Positions 23,289 through 33,420 of a stretch of 64,000 bases of DNA are shown in pieces; the first letter of the stretch is position 1; each line of letters begins with the position of its first letter. A model generated the notes under the pieces. The model made no database searches and had not been told where the DNA came from. It worked only from the letters and a program-made list of their open reading frames with translations. The translations under genes were made by a program, and so were the position numbers. Source of the DNA: Zerene cesonia (lineage: Eukaryota; Arthropoda; Insecta; Lepidoptera; Pieridae); NCBI RefSeq assembly GCF_012273895.1, contig NC_052124.1, positions 2,170,001 to 2,234,000 of the forward strand. Reading direction: 5' to 3'.

Positions 23289-23465
23289 TTTAGCTGTAGC
23301 CCGCGGCGCCACTCGCGTGGTACTTGCGTAAAAAGCACATGTGCTAATCCAGACTATAATCTATCTATGTACCAAAATTCATTCAAATATGATACGCTAT
23401 GGTTGTGTGAAAGAGTACCAAACATGCATACACTCTTAGAAATTTTCGCGTTCACAATATCAGTC
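23289..23465 (-). mobile_element. Family G Helitron-like element, degenerate
   Basis: GTAGCCCGCGGCGCCACTCG at the 3' side, TATGTACCAAAATTCATTCA in the middle and TTCGCGTTCACAATATCAGT at the 5' side parallel the family A plan with a diverged body. Confidence 0.5.
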
Positions 23466-23650
23466 GACTGTACGTATCTATTACTAACATACACACTATC
23501 TACACGCGAACACATCGAAACCAACACAGCATCACGACAGCCAAGTGTGAAAATCGCCTAAACCACATCAAAAAGGCACTCGAGTAGCGATGCGGGGGGG
23601 AGGGGACAATATTACACCGCGAATTTATTGAGCAGTATCACGTAAGTAAC

Positions 23651-24804
23651 AACGCGGCGAATTCCCAATTAAAATATTAATTGCCCTCGTTTTCTGATAC
23701 TTTGATGTTAGAACGGTGTGCGTGGAANNNNNNNNNNNNNNNNNNNNNNNNNNNNNNNNNNNNNNNNNNNNNNNNNNNNNNNNNNNNNNNNNNNNNNNNN
23801 NNNNNNNNNNNNNNNNNNNNNNNNNNNNNNNNNNNNNNNNNNNNNNNNNNNNNNNNNNNNNNNNNNNNNNNNNNNNNNNNNNNNNNNNNNNNNNNNNNNN
23901 NNNNNNNNNNNNNNNNNNNNNNNNNNNNNNNNNNNNNNNNNNNNNNNNNNNNNNNNNNNNNNNNNNNNNNNNNNNNNNNNNNNNNNNNNNNNNNNNNNNN
24001 NNNNNNNNNNNNNNNNNNNNNNNNNNNNNNNNNNNNNNNNNNNNNNNNNNNNNNNNNNNNNNNNNNNNNNNNNNNNNNNNNNNNNNNNNNNNNNNNNNNN
24101 NNNNNNNNNNNNNNNNNNNNNNNNNNNNNNNNNNNNNNNNNNNNNNNNNNNNNNNNNNNNNNNNNNNNNNNNNNNNNNNNNNNNNNNNNNNNNNNNNNNN
24201 NNNNNNNNNNNNNNNNNNNNNNNNNNNNNNNNNNNNNNNNNNNNNNNNNNNNNNNNNNNNNNNNNNNNNNNNNNNNNNNNNNNNNNNNNNNNNNNNNNNN
24301 NNNNNNNNNNNNNNNNNNNNNNNNNNNNNNNNNNNNNNNNNNNNNNNNNNNNNNNNNNNNNNNNNNNNNNNNNNNNNNNNNNNNNNNNNNNNNNNNNNNN
24401 NNNNNNNNNNNNNNNNNNNNNNNNNNNNNNNNNNNNNNNNNNNNNNNNNNNNNNNNNNNNNNNNNNNNNNNNNNNNNNNNNNNNNNNNNNNNNNNNNNNN
24501 NNNNNNNNNNNNNNNNNNNNNNNNNNNNNNNNNNNNNNNNNNNNNNNNNNNNNNNNNNNNNNNNNNNNNNNNNNNNNNNNNNNNNNNNNNNNNNNNNNNN
24601 NNNNNNNNNNNNNNNNNNNNNNNNNNNNNNNNNNNNNNNNNNNNNNNNNNNNNNNNNNNNNNNNNNNNNNNNNNNNNNNNNNNNNNNNNNNNNNNNNNNN
24701 NNNNNNNNNNNNNNNNNNNNNNNNNNNAACGCGGCGAATTCCCAATTAAAATATTAATTGCCCTCGTTTTCTGATACTTTGATGTTAGAACGGTGTGCGT
24801 GGAA
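23651..24804. other. 1000-N gap flanked by identical 77-base sequences
   Basis: Positions 23,651-23,727 and 24,728-24,804 are identical over all 77 bases and sit directly against the two edges of the gap. This is the pattern left when two overlapping contigs are scaffolded without being merged. The N run is 23,728-24,727. Confidence 0.95.
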
Positions 24805-24885
24805 GTGCCTTAGAGTGTGGGATGCGTTTTGTCAATATACTCGTATGCTTGAGGTGTGTCCTGGTATAATGTATTCTTTATATTA

Positions 24886-24980
24886 ATAGCTTATCGCCCG
24901 CGTATTTAAAGGAAAAGAACAACAGGCCTGTGTTCTCTCTCTGAACCATATTTCATCCAATTCGGTCGAATAGTTTTTAG
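24886..24980 (-). mobile_element. Family F-like fragment
   Basis: ACCATATTTCATCCAATTCG then GTCGAATAGTTTTTAG matches the 5' half pattern of family F. Neither terminus is intact. Confidence 0.35.
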
Positions 24981-24984
24981 GATT

Positions 24985-25085
24985 CATCATCATCATCATC
25001 ATCATCAGCCCCTATATGTTCCCACTGCTGGGACACAGGCCTCCTATGAGGGTTCAGGCCATAATCCACCAAGCTGGCCAAGAAG
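24985..25085 (-). repeat. Lepidopteran non-LTR 3' tail with (CAT)n
   Basis: Starting with a CATCATCATC run and followed by TTCCCACTGCTGGGACACAG and GCCTCCTATGAGGG, this is the reverse orientation of the tail at 13,363. The trinucleotide run is its 3' end. Confidence 0.75.
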
Positions 25086-25930
25086 AAGTTTTCTGTTCAA
25101 ACAAACTCATCAGCGTTATATTATTATAAATATAGATTATCTTTTGATGTGGCTTGTATATGCATTTGAATTTTAAGAATACTTAAAGCTAAGTTGAAAT
25201 ATATAAATATTGCTCAACTTGTGTAATATGCACTTTAAAACTAATTGAAAAATTGTATCTCTTTGTTTCAGGTAAGCGATCTGGCGATTACAATCGACTT
25301 ACAAATTACTATTAGCCACGGTCTAGCAGGTACCGCGTGAAAACGTCATTAGACAAATTTGCACTGTCATATATATAATACTAATAATAAGTTCATACCA
25401 ATGCAATGTTTTATATTAATGTGATACCAAGTTGATAAGATACGAACTGATTGATCGGCACGGCTTCACCCGCATCGACTGTAGTAAGCTTCTCAAATTT
25501 AACAGTTATTTTGCCAATACAAGTTGATACAAATCTAACACCTTAATCATTAAAATATATTCGGCCAGTCGCGAATTATCACTACGAGAGTTACTAGCAC
25601 AACTTTATTTTTAAATGTCGCCGTAAGTTTATAAAAACCGGTAGATTATAATCTCTCAATTCTAAAGAAACTGTCTGATTTTTTCGAACTGTCGAAAAAT
25701 TGTGATCCGTTTCATTTGTTAACAATTTAGGCGCATTATTTTTCGTAAGACAGTGATAATATTTCCTTGTCCCTAACGTCCATCGAGCGCAGGTCCAATT
25801 GCTGTGTTGTTTTTACTTTTTACGTAAACCGAACGTAATATAACCCATCACATCGAATGCCCATTCTACAATGTAGCGGTTCCACATCGATAGATTTATA
25901 AACTAACGAAAAATGCATTCAATCCTACTA
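25086..25930. other. Intergenic DNA, no gene
   Basis: No coding or repeat feature is recognised. Confidence 0.45.
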
Positions 25931-26130
25931 TCCTACTAATATTATAAATGCGAAAGTTTGTAAGGGTGTGTGTATATTTGTTACTCTTTCATGCAAAAAC
26001 TACTGAACCGATTGCAATGAAATTTGTTACGTAGACAGCTGGACAATTAGAACAACGTATAGGCAACTTTTTGTCCCGCCGTTCCTACGGTATACAGAGT
26101 TACGCGGGTGAAACCACGGGGCGCAGCTAG
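25931..26130 (+). mobile_element. Helitron-like family A, copy 8
   Basis: It is full length, running from TCCTACTAATATTATAAATG to CTAG, with one additional TCCTACTA just upstream (25,923). Confidence 0.9.
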
Positions 26131-26780
26131 TTAATTACATTTAATGATATATCATTGGTATACGTGGAGAGAACACTATAATAACTACAAAAGAAACACT
26201 GCATATGAATAATGTATAAGAAATAAGTTAACACACATCGTAGAAACAAACGTTATACGTGAACTAGATAAATATTATTGTCTAATTGATATTGAAACAT
26301 AAATACAAGAGATTAAGGTAAAAAGCCTTCAATACGGCGAGATATGGAACAAAAAGTATAATAGAATTTGGATAAGTCAGTATCAAACAAAGGAAATCGT
26401 TCAGCAAACACGTCTCCCCTCGCGGCTCCTAAATATTAAGTGTTAATAATGTCGCCAACACCCTATCCCGGATAGGGTTGCCAGATATTCGAGAGTTTCC
26501 CAATATATCGGCATACCAGCTTATGGAGTTACTTTAGCAGTTTCGAAATTAAATATATAACTTAAATTTAAATAGGTACCTATTTATACTAAATGGATAT
26601 AAATTACCCATTAATCCAGGTGTAGAACCTTTGCTAGATTCATTACATTTCTTTCAGATTCAGAAGTAACTCAATCATCTAAACTATGGTATAATGTGTG
26701 TAGGTAATATAAAATAATTAATTAATAAAACAGTTGTCAACTGGACTTGATATTGTTAATACGTATTCCCTGTACTTTAC

Positions 26781-26819
26781 ATTGTGACAGCGGTGGGATA
26801 CGAACCCACGCCTCCGAAG
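26781..26819 (-). pseudogene. tRNA-Leu 3' fragment (retropseudogene)
   Basis: On the minus strand it reads CTTCGGAGGCGTGGGTTCGT then ATCCCACCGCTGTCA. This matches the variable arm, T arm and acceptor 3' strand of animal tRNA-Leu with anticodon AAG. The 5' half is missing. In the T loop the usual GTTCGAA is GTTCGTA, a change at position 58, where tRNA carries 1-methyladenosine. The fragment is flanked by GTACTTTAC (26,772-26,780) and GTAACTTTTAC (26,820-26,830), possible imperfect target-site duplications. Confidence 0.65.
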
Positions 26820-27036
26820 GTAACTTTTACCTGTATTTATTAGAATTATTTTATCGTTTAATGTAGTTTTTCGCAATTGAAAAATACATAATTTACTGGT
26901 TAAATTCCTTCCGAATCGATTGAAAATAGTACACGTCTAGTTTGTCTCTATTCTGTTTGTGTAAAATTTATGTTATACTACCCAGAATATCCTTCGGTCA
27001 TTAAATGAACGAAGAATGTAGGATTTAGTAGTTACT

Positions 27037-27489
27037 TTGTTTATTTTACATATGTTACCTACGCAACTATGTCAACGCCTGAAAGTTACACAATTTCTAG
27101 TGCCTAAGACAATCAAGTATGGTCACATGGTAACCCTAGCCGTGGCAAGGATCAAAAATTCAGCGATTCGTTCCGCCCAAGTTACCGCAAGGGTTGTAGT
27201 TAACCATTCATCGGTATTGGGAGCTTTAATAAGTTTACTTTGTCTGCGGTGTGGTAATTTTGTGGGACGCAAATTGGATGTGACGTTGGTGAGGGACTCG
27301 GTGGAAATGTGTCAGGATGACGCTTCCTTGTGTTATTGGAAGGCAGACGGACCGACACTTGCCTGGTGGAAAGAGGTACGTTGCAAATTGACGTCCGCAA
27401 CACGGGTTACAGGTGTTGTCCAGAGAAGGAGTATAAGTAGTATAAGGAGGGGGAAGGGGGGGGGGGTCAATTCTTTTCGTATCTTGTGA
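27037..27489 (+). CDS. Longest open frame in the window, 150 codons, doubtful
   Basis: The frame runs from an ATG at 27,037 to a TGA. It shows no signal peptide, membrane segment, known motif or low-complexity bias pointing to a family. Inside it, TGGTGGAAAGAG then GTACGTT at about 27,376 would make a strong splice donor, and GTGTCAG near 27,315 a possible acceptor. A minus-strand frame (27,200-27,403) overlaps it. I do not recognise the product; an isolated short exon or a chance frame are both possible. Confidence 0.15.
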   Translation: MFILHMLPTQLCQRLKVTQFLVPKTIKYGHMVTLAVARIKNSAIRSAQVTARVVVNHSSVLGALISLLCLRCGNFVGRKLDVTLVRDSVEMCQDDASLCYWKADGPTLAWWKEVRCKLTSATRVTGVVQRRSISSIRRGKGGGVNSFRIL

Positions 27490-27539
27490 ATTTTTGTTTG
27501 AAAAAGGTTTTATGGTCGATCCTTCGTCCGTTTTCCGAT

Positions 27540-27960
27540 TCCATCCGATCCGATTTAAACTCCCTTATTAAAACACTCTTGAATGTCGTTTCATGAAACG
27601 CTGATATCAAATGACTTTCTAACATGCGGTAACTATAAATTCAATCAGCTCACAATTCGACTCCGTACGCCTCCATCATTCACTCTCGTCAATAAAGAAT
27701 TCCATCACACAAAAACTGTAAACATTGCATAGAAGTCGCTACGATTTCCACAAAACAAAAACAAAATTACTCCACCCCATCGTAAACTTCCAAACGTCGT
27801 GAATAATAAAACGCACCTTCCCAAACGAAGCTAATCAATATATACAACGCAATCAAAATGCCTAATTAAAATTGCTCCCGCGATATTTGCATATGAAAAC
27901 CTTTATAATTGATCGTTCGAGCCCTTCAAGACAATATGAGGGTGAGCTGGCGTAAGGAGA
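27540..27960. other. Unique block with clustered homeodomain and POU-type motifs
   Basis: Between about 27,830 and 27,920 lie GCTAATCAAT, CCTAATTAAAATTG, TTTGCATATGAAAA and TTTATAATTGATCG, packed into 90 bases of otherwise complex sequence. These match general binding patterns of homeodomain and POU factors. An enhancer is plausible but not shown. Confidence 0.35.
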
Positions 27961-28029
27961 TACGACTGTTTACGTGTATTTGTTTATTATATTGTCAAGT
28001 TCATTTGTTTGGATTGAGAAAGCTTTTTA

Positions 28030-29700
28030 AGTTTTACTATGTCCAATTGGATATGCCTGATTTACAGTCTATTGAATAATTAATCCTTATTAAGTCACAG
28101 TTTAACAATAGAATTTCCTTGGTAAGTATTTTTAGCTTTCAAAGATTAATTATAAATAATAAATAAGGATTGGTATGTTATTTTAGAATCCAATATAATT
28201 ACTTATGTAGACTCACGGTTTCAAGAAAATTAGCTCCCCTTTCTAATAAATACTTTGATACAAAAATAATAATATTACGGACGTAAAAATCTTATTAAGT
28301 CAATTGTTCAATTTTCTTTCTACGACAAACAAAATATCCCGAAAAATTATTATATCACTCATCCAAGACACGGTCGTCTGCATTAGCTCGTAACACCTAG
28401 CCGAGAGAAATGTCTATGTTTTTCTAAAAGTAATCTATAAAACATGGCTGAAGATCTACGTGTACGAGGATGCCACGCGGTGGAGAGGCCAGGACTCGTC
28501 AGGTGATTCACCTCAGGATAAGTGGCTTGCATAACTTAGCTGGTGCGTAGGATATTTTTTATCCAGATATCTGACTTAGTGGGGGAAGTGTTGTTTTCAG
28601 CTAATATGGGTTTGGATTTTCTTGATCCTTTTTGGGGTAATAGCAATTAGATTTCACATGTGTCTTTGAGACACTCAGTTTGTAAATGTAGACATGCAAC
28701 CTTTAACAATATTAGTGGAAAGATCTATTAAAACTATATTAGTAATATGTAAAGAAAAATCATTGTTTAACACGTCAGTATCAGTCAGTATTTGTGAAAT
28801 GGTAATTTTAAACCGGTTTTCTACCGAAAATTTGGTAAGAAACTCGATAGTTATCTTACGTCGTTTTAAAAATATTAACATTACAAATACAATAAAATAC
28901 AATAAAGAAATACGTAAAACAGAATTCTCTACGAAAACTAACAAAAATCTCTCTCAATATAATCGGAAAACAGAATATGAGCTGTAAATATGTATTGTAA
29001 TATTTAAGAAGGGTTAGCCAGCTAGCCAGCAACCCACACAGAGCATTGCACTCCGATCACCTGTCTATATAACTTCATCATTTTAATCAATCAATTTGAC
29101 AAAATCAATTATCTAATTCTAGTATAGACAATCATATTTATGTACAACCAATAAGGTAAAACAGTAAATCAGCTTCAAGGGTCAAGCAGAATCTAAAAGG
29201 ATGGTCGTTTTTCATGCAATAAAATTGAATCGGCAAATGTGCGCTACATTGAGTGAAGTCAAAGCGTACGAGAACCGTTCGACTAATTTTTTTAACGATA
29301 TTGTTGAGGCTCAAATGGAGATACTTATGGAGGGAAAAAACATACCACGGATGAAGAAAACTGCGCTTGCATTTTGACCTCTAATGTTACTTGATTATTT
29401 AGTTTCTCGTGTTTAATTGTTAGTGGCATTTATGGAGGTTCATTACGTTCTTTATTATATAAAAAGGGCATAATTTACTCTGAATTAACTCCCCGTGGTG
29501 TACGTTTTATACCCTCAGCCAGCGACTGTTCCGCGCTGCGAGTATCAAGGAATAAAGTTATTACCGAGAATCTTTAAAATATAAGCACTTAAAGAATCTT
29601 TTTAAATATCACGCGAACTCAATATTTTACTGCGAGCCGTATCGTGTCTGTGCCGTGTATGAAGTGTGGCTAGGAGATACGCGTTTAAAACGACACAGAT
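28030..29700. other. AT-rich intergenic DNA
   Basis: Two overlapping opposite-strand frames (28,675-28,987) are the only open stretches and look accidental. No repeat is recognised. Confidence 0.45.
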
Positions 29701-29719
29701 AATATATGTTTAGAAATAT

Positions 29720-29860
29720 AAATGTAGGTAGATTTAGAAATTAACGACTTTTTAACGGATTTTGAACGCGATTTACTCATTATATTATTAACCCAACGTT
29801 TCGAACACTTTACAGCAAGCGTGGTCATGGGAGACTCAAGGCAGGTGTTATGAAACAGTA
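29720..29860 (-). repeat. Family H repeat
   Basis: GAAATTAACGACTTTTTAAC, TTGAACGCGATTTACTC and CAACGTTTCGAACACTTTAC are the family landmarks. This copy is continuous, unlike the one at 13,965. Confidence 0.6.
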
Positions 29861-30599
29861 ACCAGACCATTCATGCGCGTTATTTTTTTCTTAAATAGCT
29901 ATTGCTATGCAATATGGATGTTTTTTAGACCCCAAAACGATATACATTTCTTCTATTCACTTAAAAATAGAATAAGCTGCTAGAAGACTCTACAGATGCG
30001 TATAGAAGTTCCAATAGAATCCTCTGTATTCGTAAAATATTCCGACAGTTTCGTAGCGGAACCCTCAGACAAGCGCGTCTACCACACTCGCGACTGTCTG
30101 CTAGCCCGCGGCGACGTTTCAAGAGCTACACAGTTCTCTGAAAAATTAATATATAGGTACCGGAGTTTTATGCGAATGCACTGGATGGATTAAATGTTCG
30201 GCAGGTAGTGTGCACTACGCGGTGAGTGTGTTTTCGGCTAATGCGTCGCTTGTGACGTCTAATCGCAATTTCGGCAAGGAGTCATTAGCTTGGAAACAGT
30301 TTAGGGAACACGTTTCGTGTTAGGTTATAAGGGAGCATAAAAATGAACGCATTTGGTAGATGTATTGGTGTAGTGATGTCCTCGATTTATATATCTTCTA
30401 TTTCGTATTTTGATCATTCAGATAGATGCAAAGAATTGAATTTATATCACAGCGTTATGCGAACATAAAGTTTAAGAATATGAGGAAATTTATTTCAGAT
30501 AACCGAGTCGTTTACACTGTATTCGCACTTATATATACCTTTCTACGCTCCGGTTGAGTTTAGTATAGATTTTTATTTAATTTGAATAAACGCCTTTAT

Positions 30600-31080
30600 T
30601 TATTAAACCTTACACTTCCTCAATGAACTCTCGTGTAACGACTCTCAAATGTTGCATTAGCAGTGCAAAGGCCTTGTGGCTTGAAATACGACACCGCCAT
30701 CGGAAATTTCATTTGCAACGAAAAGGCGCTTTCAAGTCTTCACCGTCTAACAATTAATTACGACGTCCGCAGAAAATCAATCAGGATTATGCCTTGCGGT
30801 CATTTATTGAATCGTGTAATGAAAACTTGCCACCGAGACTATTAGAGCGGGTTCATTGAAGGGTAACTATTAACTCCCCATAAATTGTTCCGAGGTCTCC
30901 CGATAACACCTTATCGAGTTGTTAAGAGCAATATCGGCCCTATAATTGTATCCTCCGGGGTAGCGGTTAATCAAGAGTATTATGCTGGTATCGAAACTGC
31001 CGCTAGATGTTGTCTAATGTTTGGATACATTATCCAAACTATTGTCGGGCGGGTGAATGTTTGTTTTGATAATTAATTTT
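30600..31080. other. Long unique GC-richer block, candidate conserved non-coding element
   Basis: About 480 bases of complex, CpG-containing, repeat-free sequence carry AATTAATTACGACG, GTTAATCAAGAG and several TTATTG or TAAT motifs. Two 60-codon frames inside have no recognisable content. Confidence 0.35.
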
Positions 31081-31142
31081 GATATGAAACCATTTAAGAA
31101 TTGATAACTATGGCTGATGGTAATTCTAACGTTATTGTAATC

Positions 31143-31176
31143 AAATTAACGCTTATGTAATCATAAGCGTTAATTT
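31143..31176. repeat. Perfect hairpin, 15 bp arms, TAAT loop
   Basis: AAATTAACGCTTATG is followed by TAAT and then the exact reverse complement of the arm. Confidence 0.9.
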
Positions 31177-31439
31177 CAGCTTCGTGAAATTCCTTATGTG
31201 AATGGATCTTATTTAGCGAATATATTCGTAGATTATTGAGACTAAATTTATTCCAAGCAAAATAATTTGTTTCATAATCCTTAAGCCATTTTACGTTAAT
31301 AAACATTTGCCCCTATTCAATAACGTATAGAGCATAGTTCGTCCAGACCCTTAAACCCTTATCCAAACTTATCACCATCCATGACCAATAAACTTGAAAC
31401 AGAATTTAATTCACACCACAACAAACGTACACAAATACA

Positions 31440-31870
31440 TACATATTTTCGTCGAAATAATACGACAGTAGTAATTGAATCGGCCTCGGGCGAACTCGGG
31501 GTATGTCGTTAACGTTCCTGAGGGTTCTTGCTATGGCTGTACCCTAGATATGCACTAGAATGCTTCTACAAAACAAACGAGCGAGTGTGATGGACATATC
31601 TGCTTGCTGCTAAGAGGAGAAGAGACGGCGATATTAGAAAGTGTTTATTATAAACAAAGGATGTAGTCTTATTGGTTGTACCGTTTTAATAGACTATTGG
31701 ACACCCGTCGACGAAAATTTTACCTTTGGAAGACGACACACAAATTGTTAGGGTCGGGGTATTGGCGATGTTTAGTCAGAGGCGATTTTGCTCAGAGCGT
31801 ATTAAGATGTCCTTTGATGTTATGCGGTCCGAACATTGGGTTTGACCGGTTAATTAAATGTAGATAGTAT
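31440..31870. other. Unique GC-richer block
   Basis: Complex sequence with no recognised repeat or exon. Confidence 0.25.
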
Positions 31871-32499
31871 CGCTATAGACGTGTGCCTTGATCGTTTTGG
31901 AGGATTAAGTGTCGGTTTATTGTTTCTGACATGTTATTTCTTTTGGGTTACCTTTATAGGATTAATTTTGTATATAATTATGCGATCTTATAGAAACAGA
32001 ACAAACTACCAAATGATGAATTTTATACATACTTCTCTTGCTTATCGTGCCACGGTGATTCGCACTCCGAGTAAAAGTGGACCACCGTTTTATAACATTC
32101 AATGATATTTTAAATATCAGTAATCAGTTCCTTAAATTAAAATAATAGCTAATAATAGCTTAACATACACTTTACACTATATCGCTATATCGAGGGCTAT
32201 TGTTTATCCAATAGGAGTATAATACTTGTCAAATAAATCTTCACTTACATTCAAGGACAATACAAACGTGAAGCGGAAAATATTCCCATTGTAGCACAGC
32301 TGAAGGAAACAATACATACGTAAGATCGGAACACCCAATATTGTTTTCTGACAAGCGAAGAATAATGGACTCAATCTAAAGGCACTCCAGTCCGTCGAAC
32401 AACGATTGTCGAATTGAGTGATGGTTTTGCCAAAAGCCCATCTAGTGGACGCCCGATCCATCATAACAGCTATTCGGTACTAACGGGACCATTAGATCG

Positions 32500-32600
32500 A
32501 GGTTCCGTTAACGTTTCTATGCTAGGGTGCCACAAGGTTCCGTTCTAGGTCCTTCGGGGTTCAAGATATTCTGGTCGCATTCCAGTGCAAATTATTTTCA
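32500..32600 (+). pseudogene. Non-LTR reverse transcriptase relic
   Basis: The frame from 32,524 reads RVPQGSVLGPSGFK, matching the VPQGSVLGP block of non-LTR reverse transcriptases (palm/fingers region of Jockey- and CR1-type LINEs). A stop lies six codons upstream and no other reverse-transcriptase motif survives, so this is a fragment of a long-dead element. Confidence 0.65.
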
Positions 32601-33289
32601 GTACTGGTCCAAGCTGACGTTTCGATCTGTTTCCAAATGGATTAATTTGATTAGCGCCCAACAGATGTTTCCAAGCTCGGCTTATTGGACGTGAGAATTG
32701 TCTGTTTCGTACGGAACTACGTCGTAAACCTGTCTTTGTGTCTACATGTGTGTGGATACATTAATTATGCGAATAACGATTGCATTCGTGTTTTTGGGTA
32801 GTATTAAGCGATAGGGATATCGTGGTTATTATTCGCTGTTATAACAGATGTTCGAATAAGTGTATAATAATAACCGTTGATATTTTGTGAAACTGTTACT
32901 TTATATGTGACTACACTGTAAGAGCATACTTACAAATATATATATACATCAAAGGCATTTTAACGTTATAAAAGTTTGTTTTATTTAAGAGCTGCGAACA
33001 ATAATTTTAGAAGAAGAAATATAGTAATTTTTTTATCACAAACGTCACAAATGAATTCAGAACATAAGGGTCGATAACCGGGTTGATTAGTATCTCATTT
33101 AAAAACAAAAAGCTCAAATAAAAATATGAAGCCCGACAGCACAGCATGCACAGCATGGCCGGGGCTGTCCCGATTGCTATGTTAATTTTTAAGTTTACAG
33201 CTTTAAGATAATTGTATGGCAACAAAGCTTTCTTCTTTCATTCTTTCTTTGAAATATCAATATTTAAAGAATGTCATAAATAATGCACC

Positions 33290-33420
33290 TCAGACTAATT
33301 GCTTTTCAATTGCGGGTGGCGTTGGTTGAAACCAATTGCAATTGGCCGACCACTGGCCGGTCGTGCATTCCGGCGTCCATCTTGATCCAATCTCGGGCAT
33401 TCTTGCTTGTTAGCTAAGAT
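33290..33420. other. Unique block with short palindromes
   Basis: CCAATTGCAATTGG (33,332-33,345) is a perfect palindrome, followed by GACCACTGGCCGGTC. No repeat family is recognised. Confidence 0.3.

Noticed and set aside
23681..24774. Four long open frames on both strands across 23,681-24,774
   Set aside because: They consist of N; the real flanking bases are the duplicated contig end.
26781..26819. Retroviral or LTR-element primer binding site
   Set aside because: The match to tRNA-Leu extends about 35 bases, well beyond the usual 18, does not begin with TGG, and no long terminal repeats flank it.
28675..28987. Two overlapping frames of 89 and 97 codons on opposite strands
   Set aside because: AT-rich, no motif, and both strands open over the same bases; chance is more likely than two genes.
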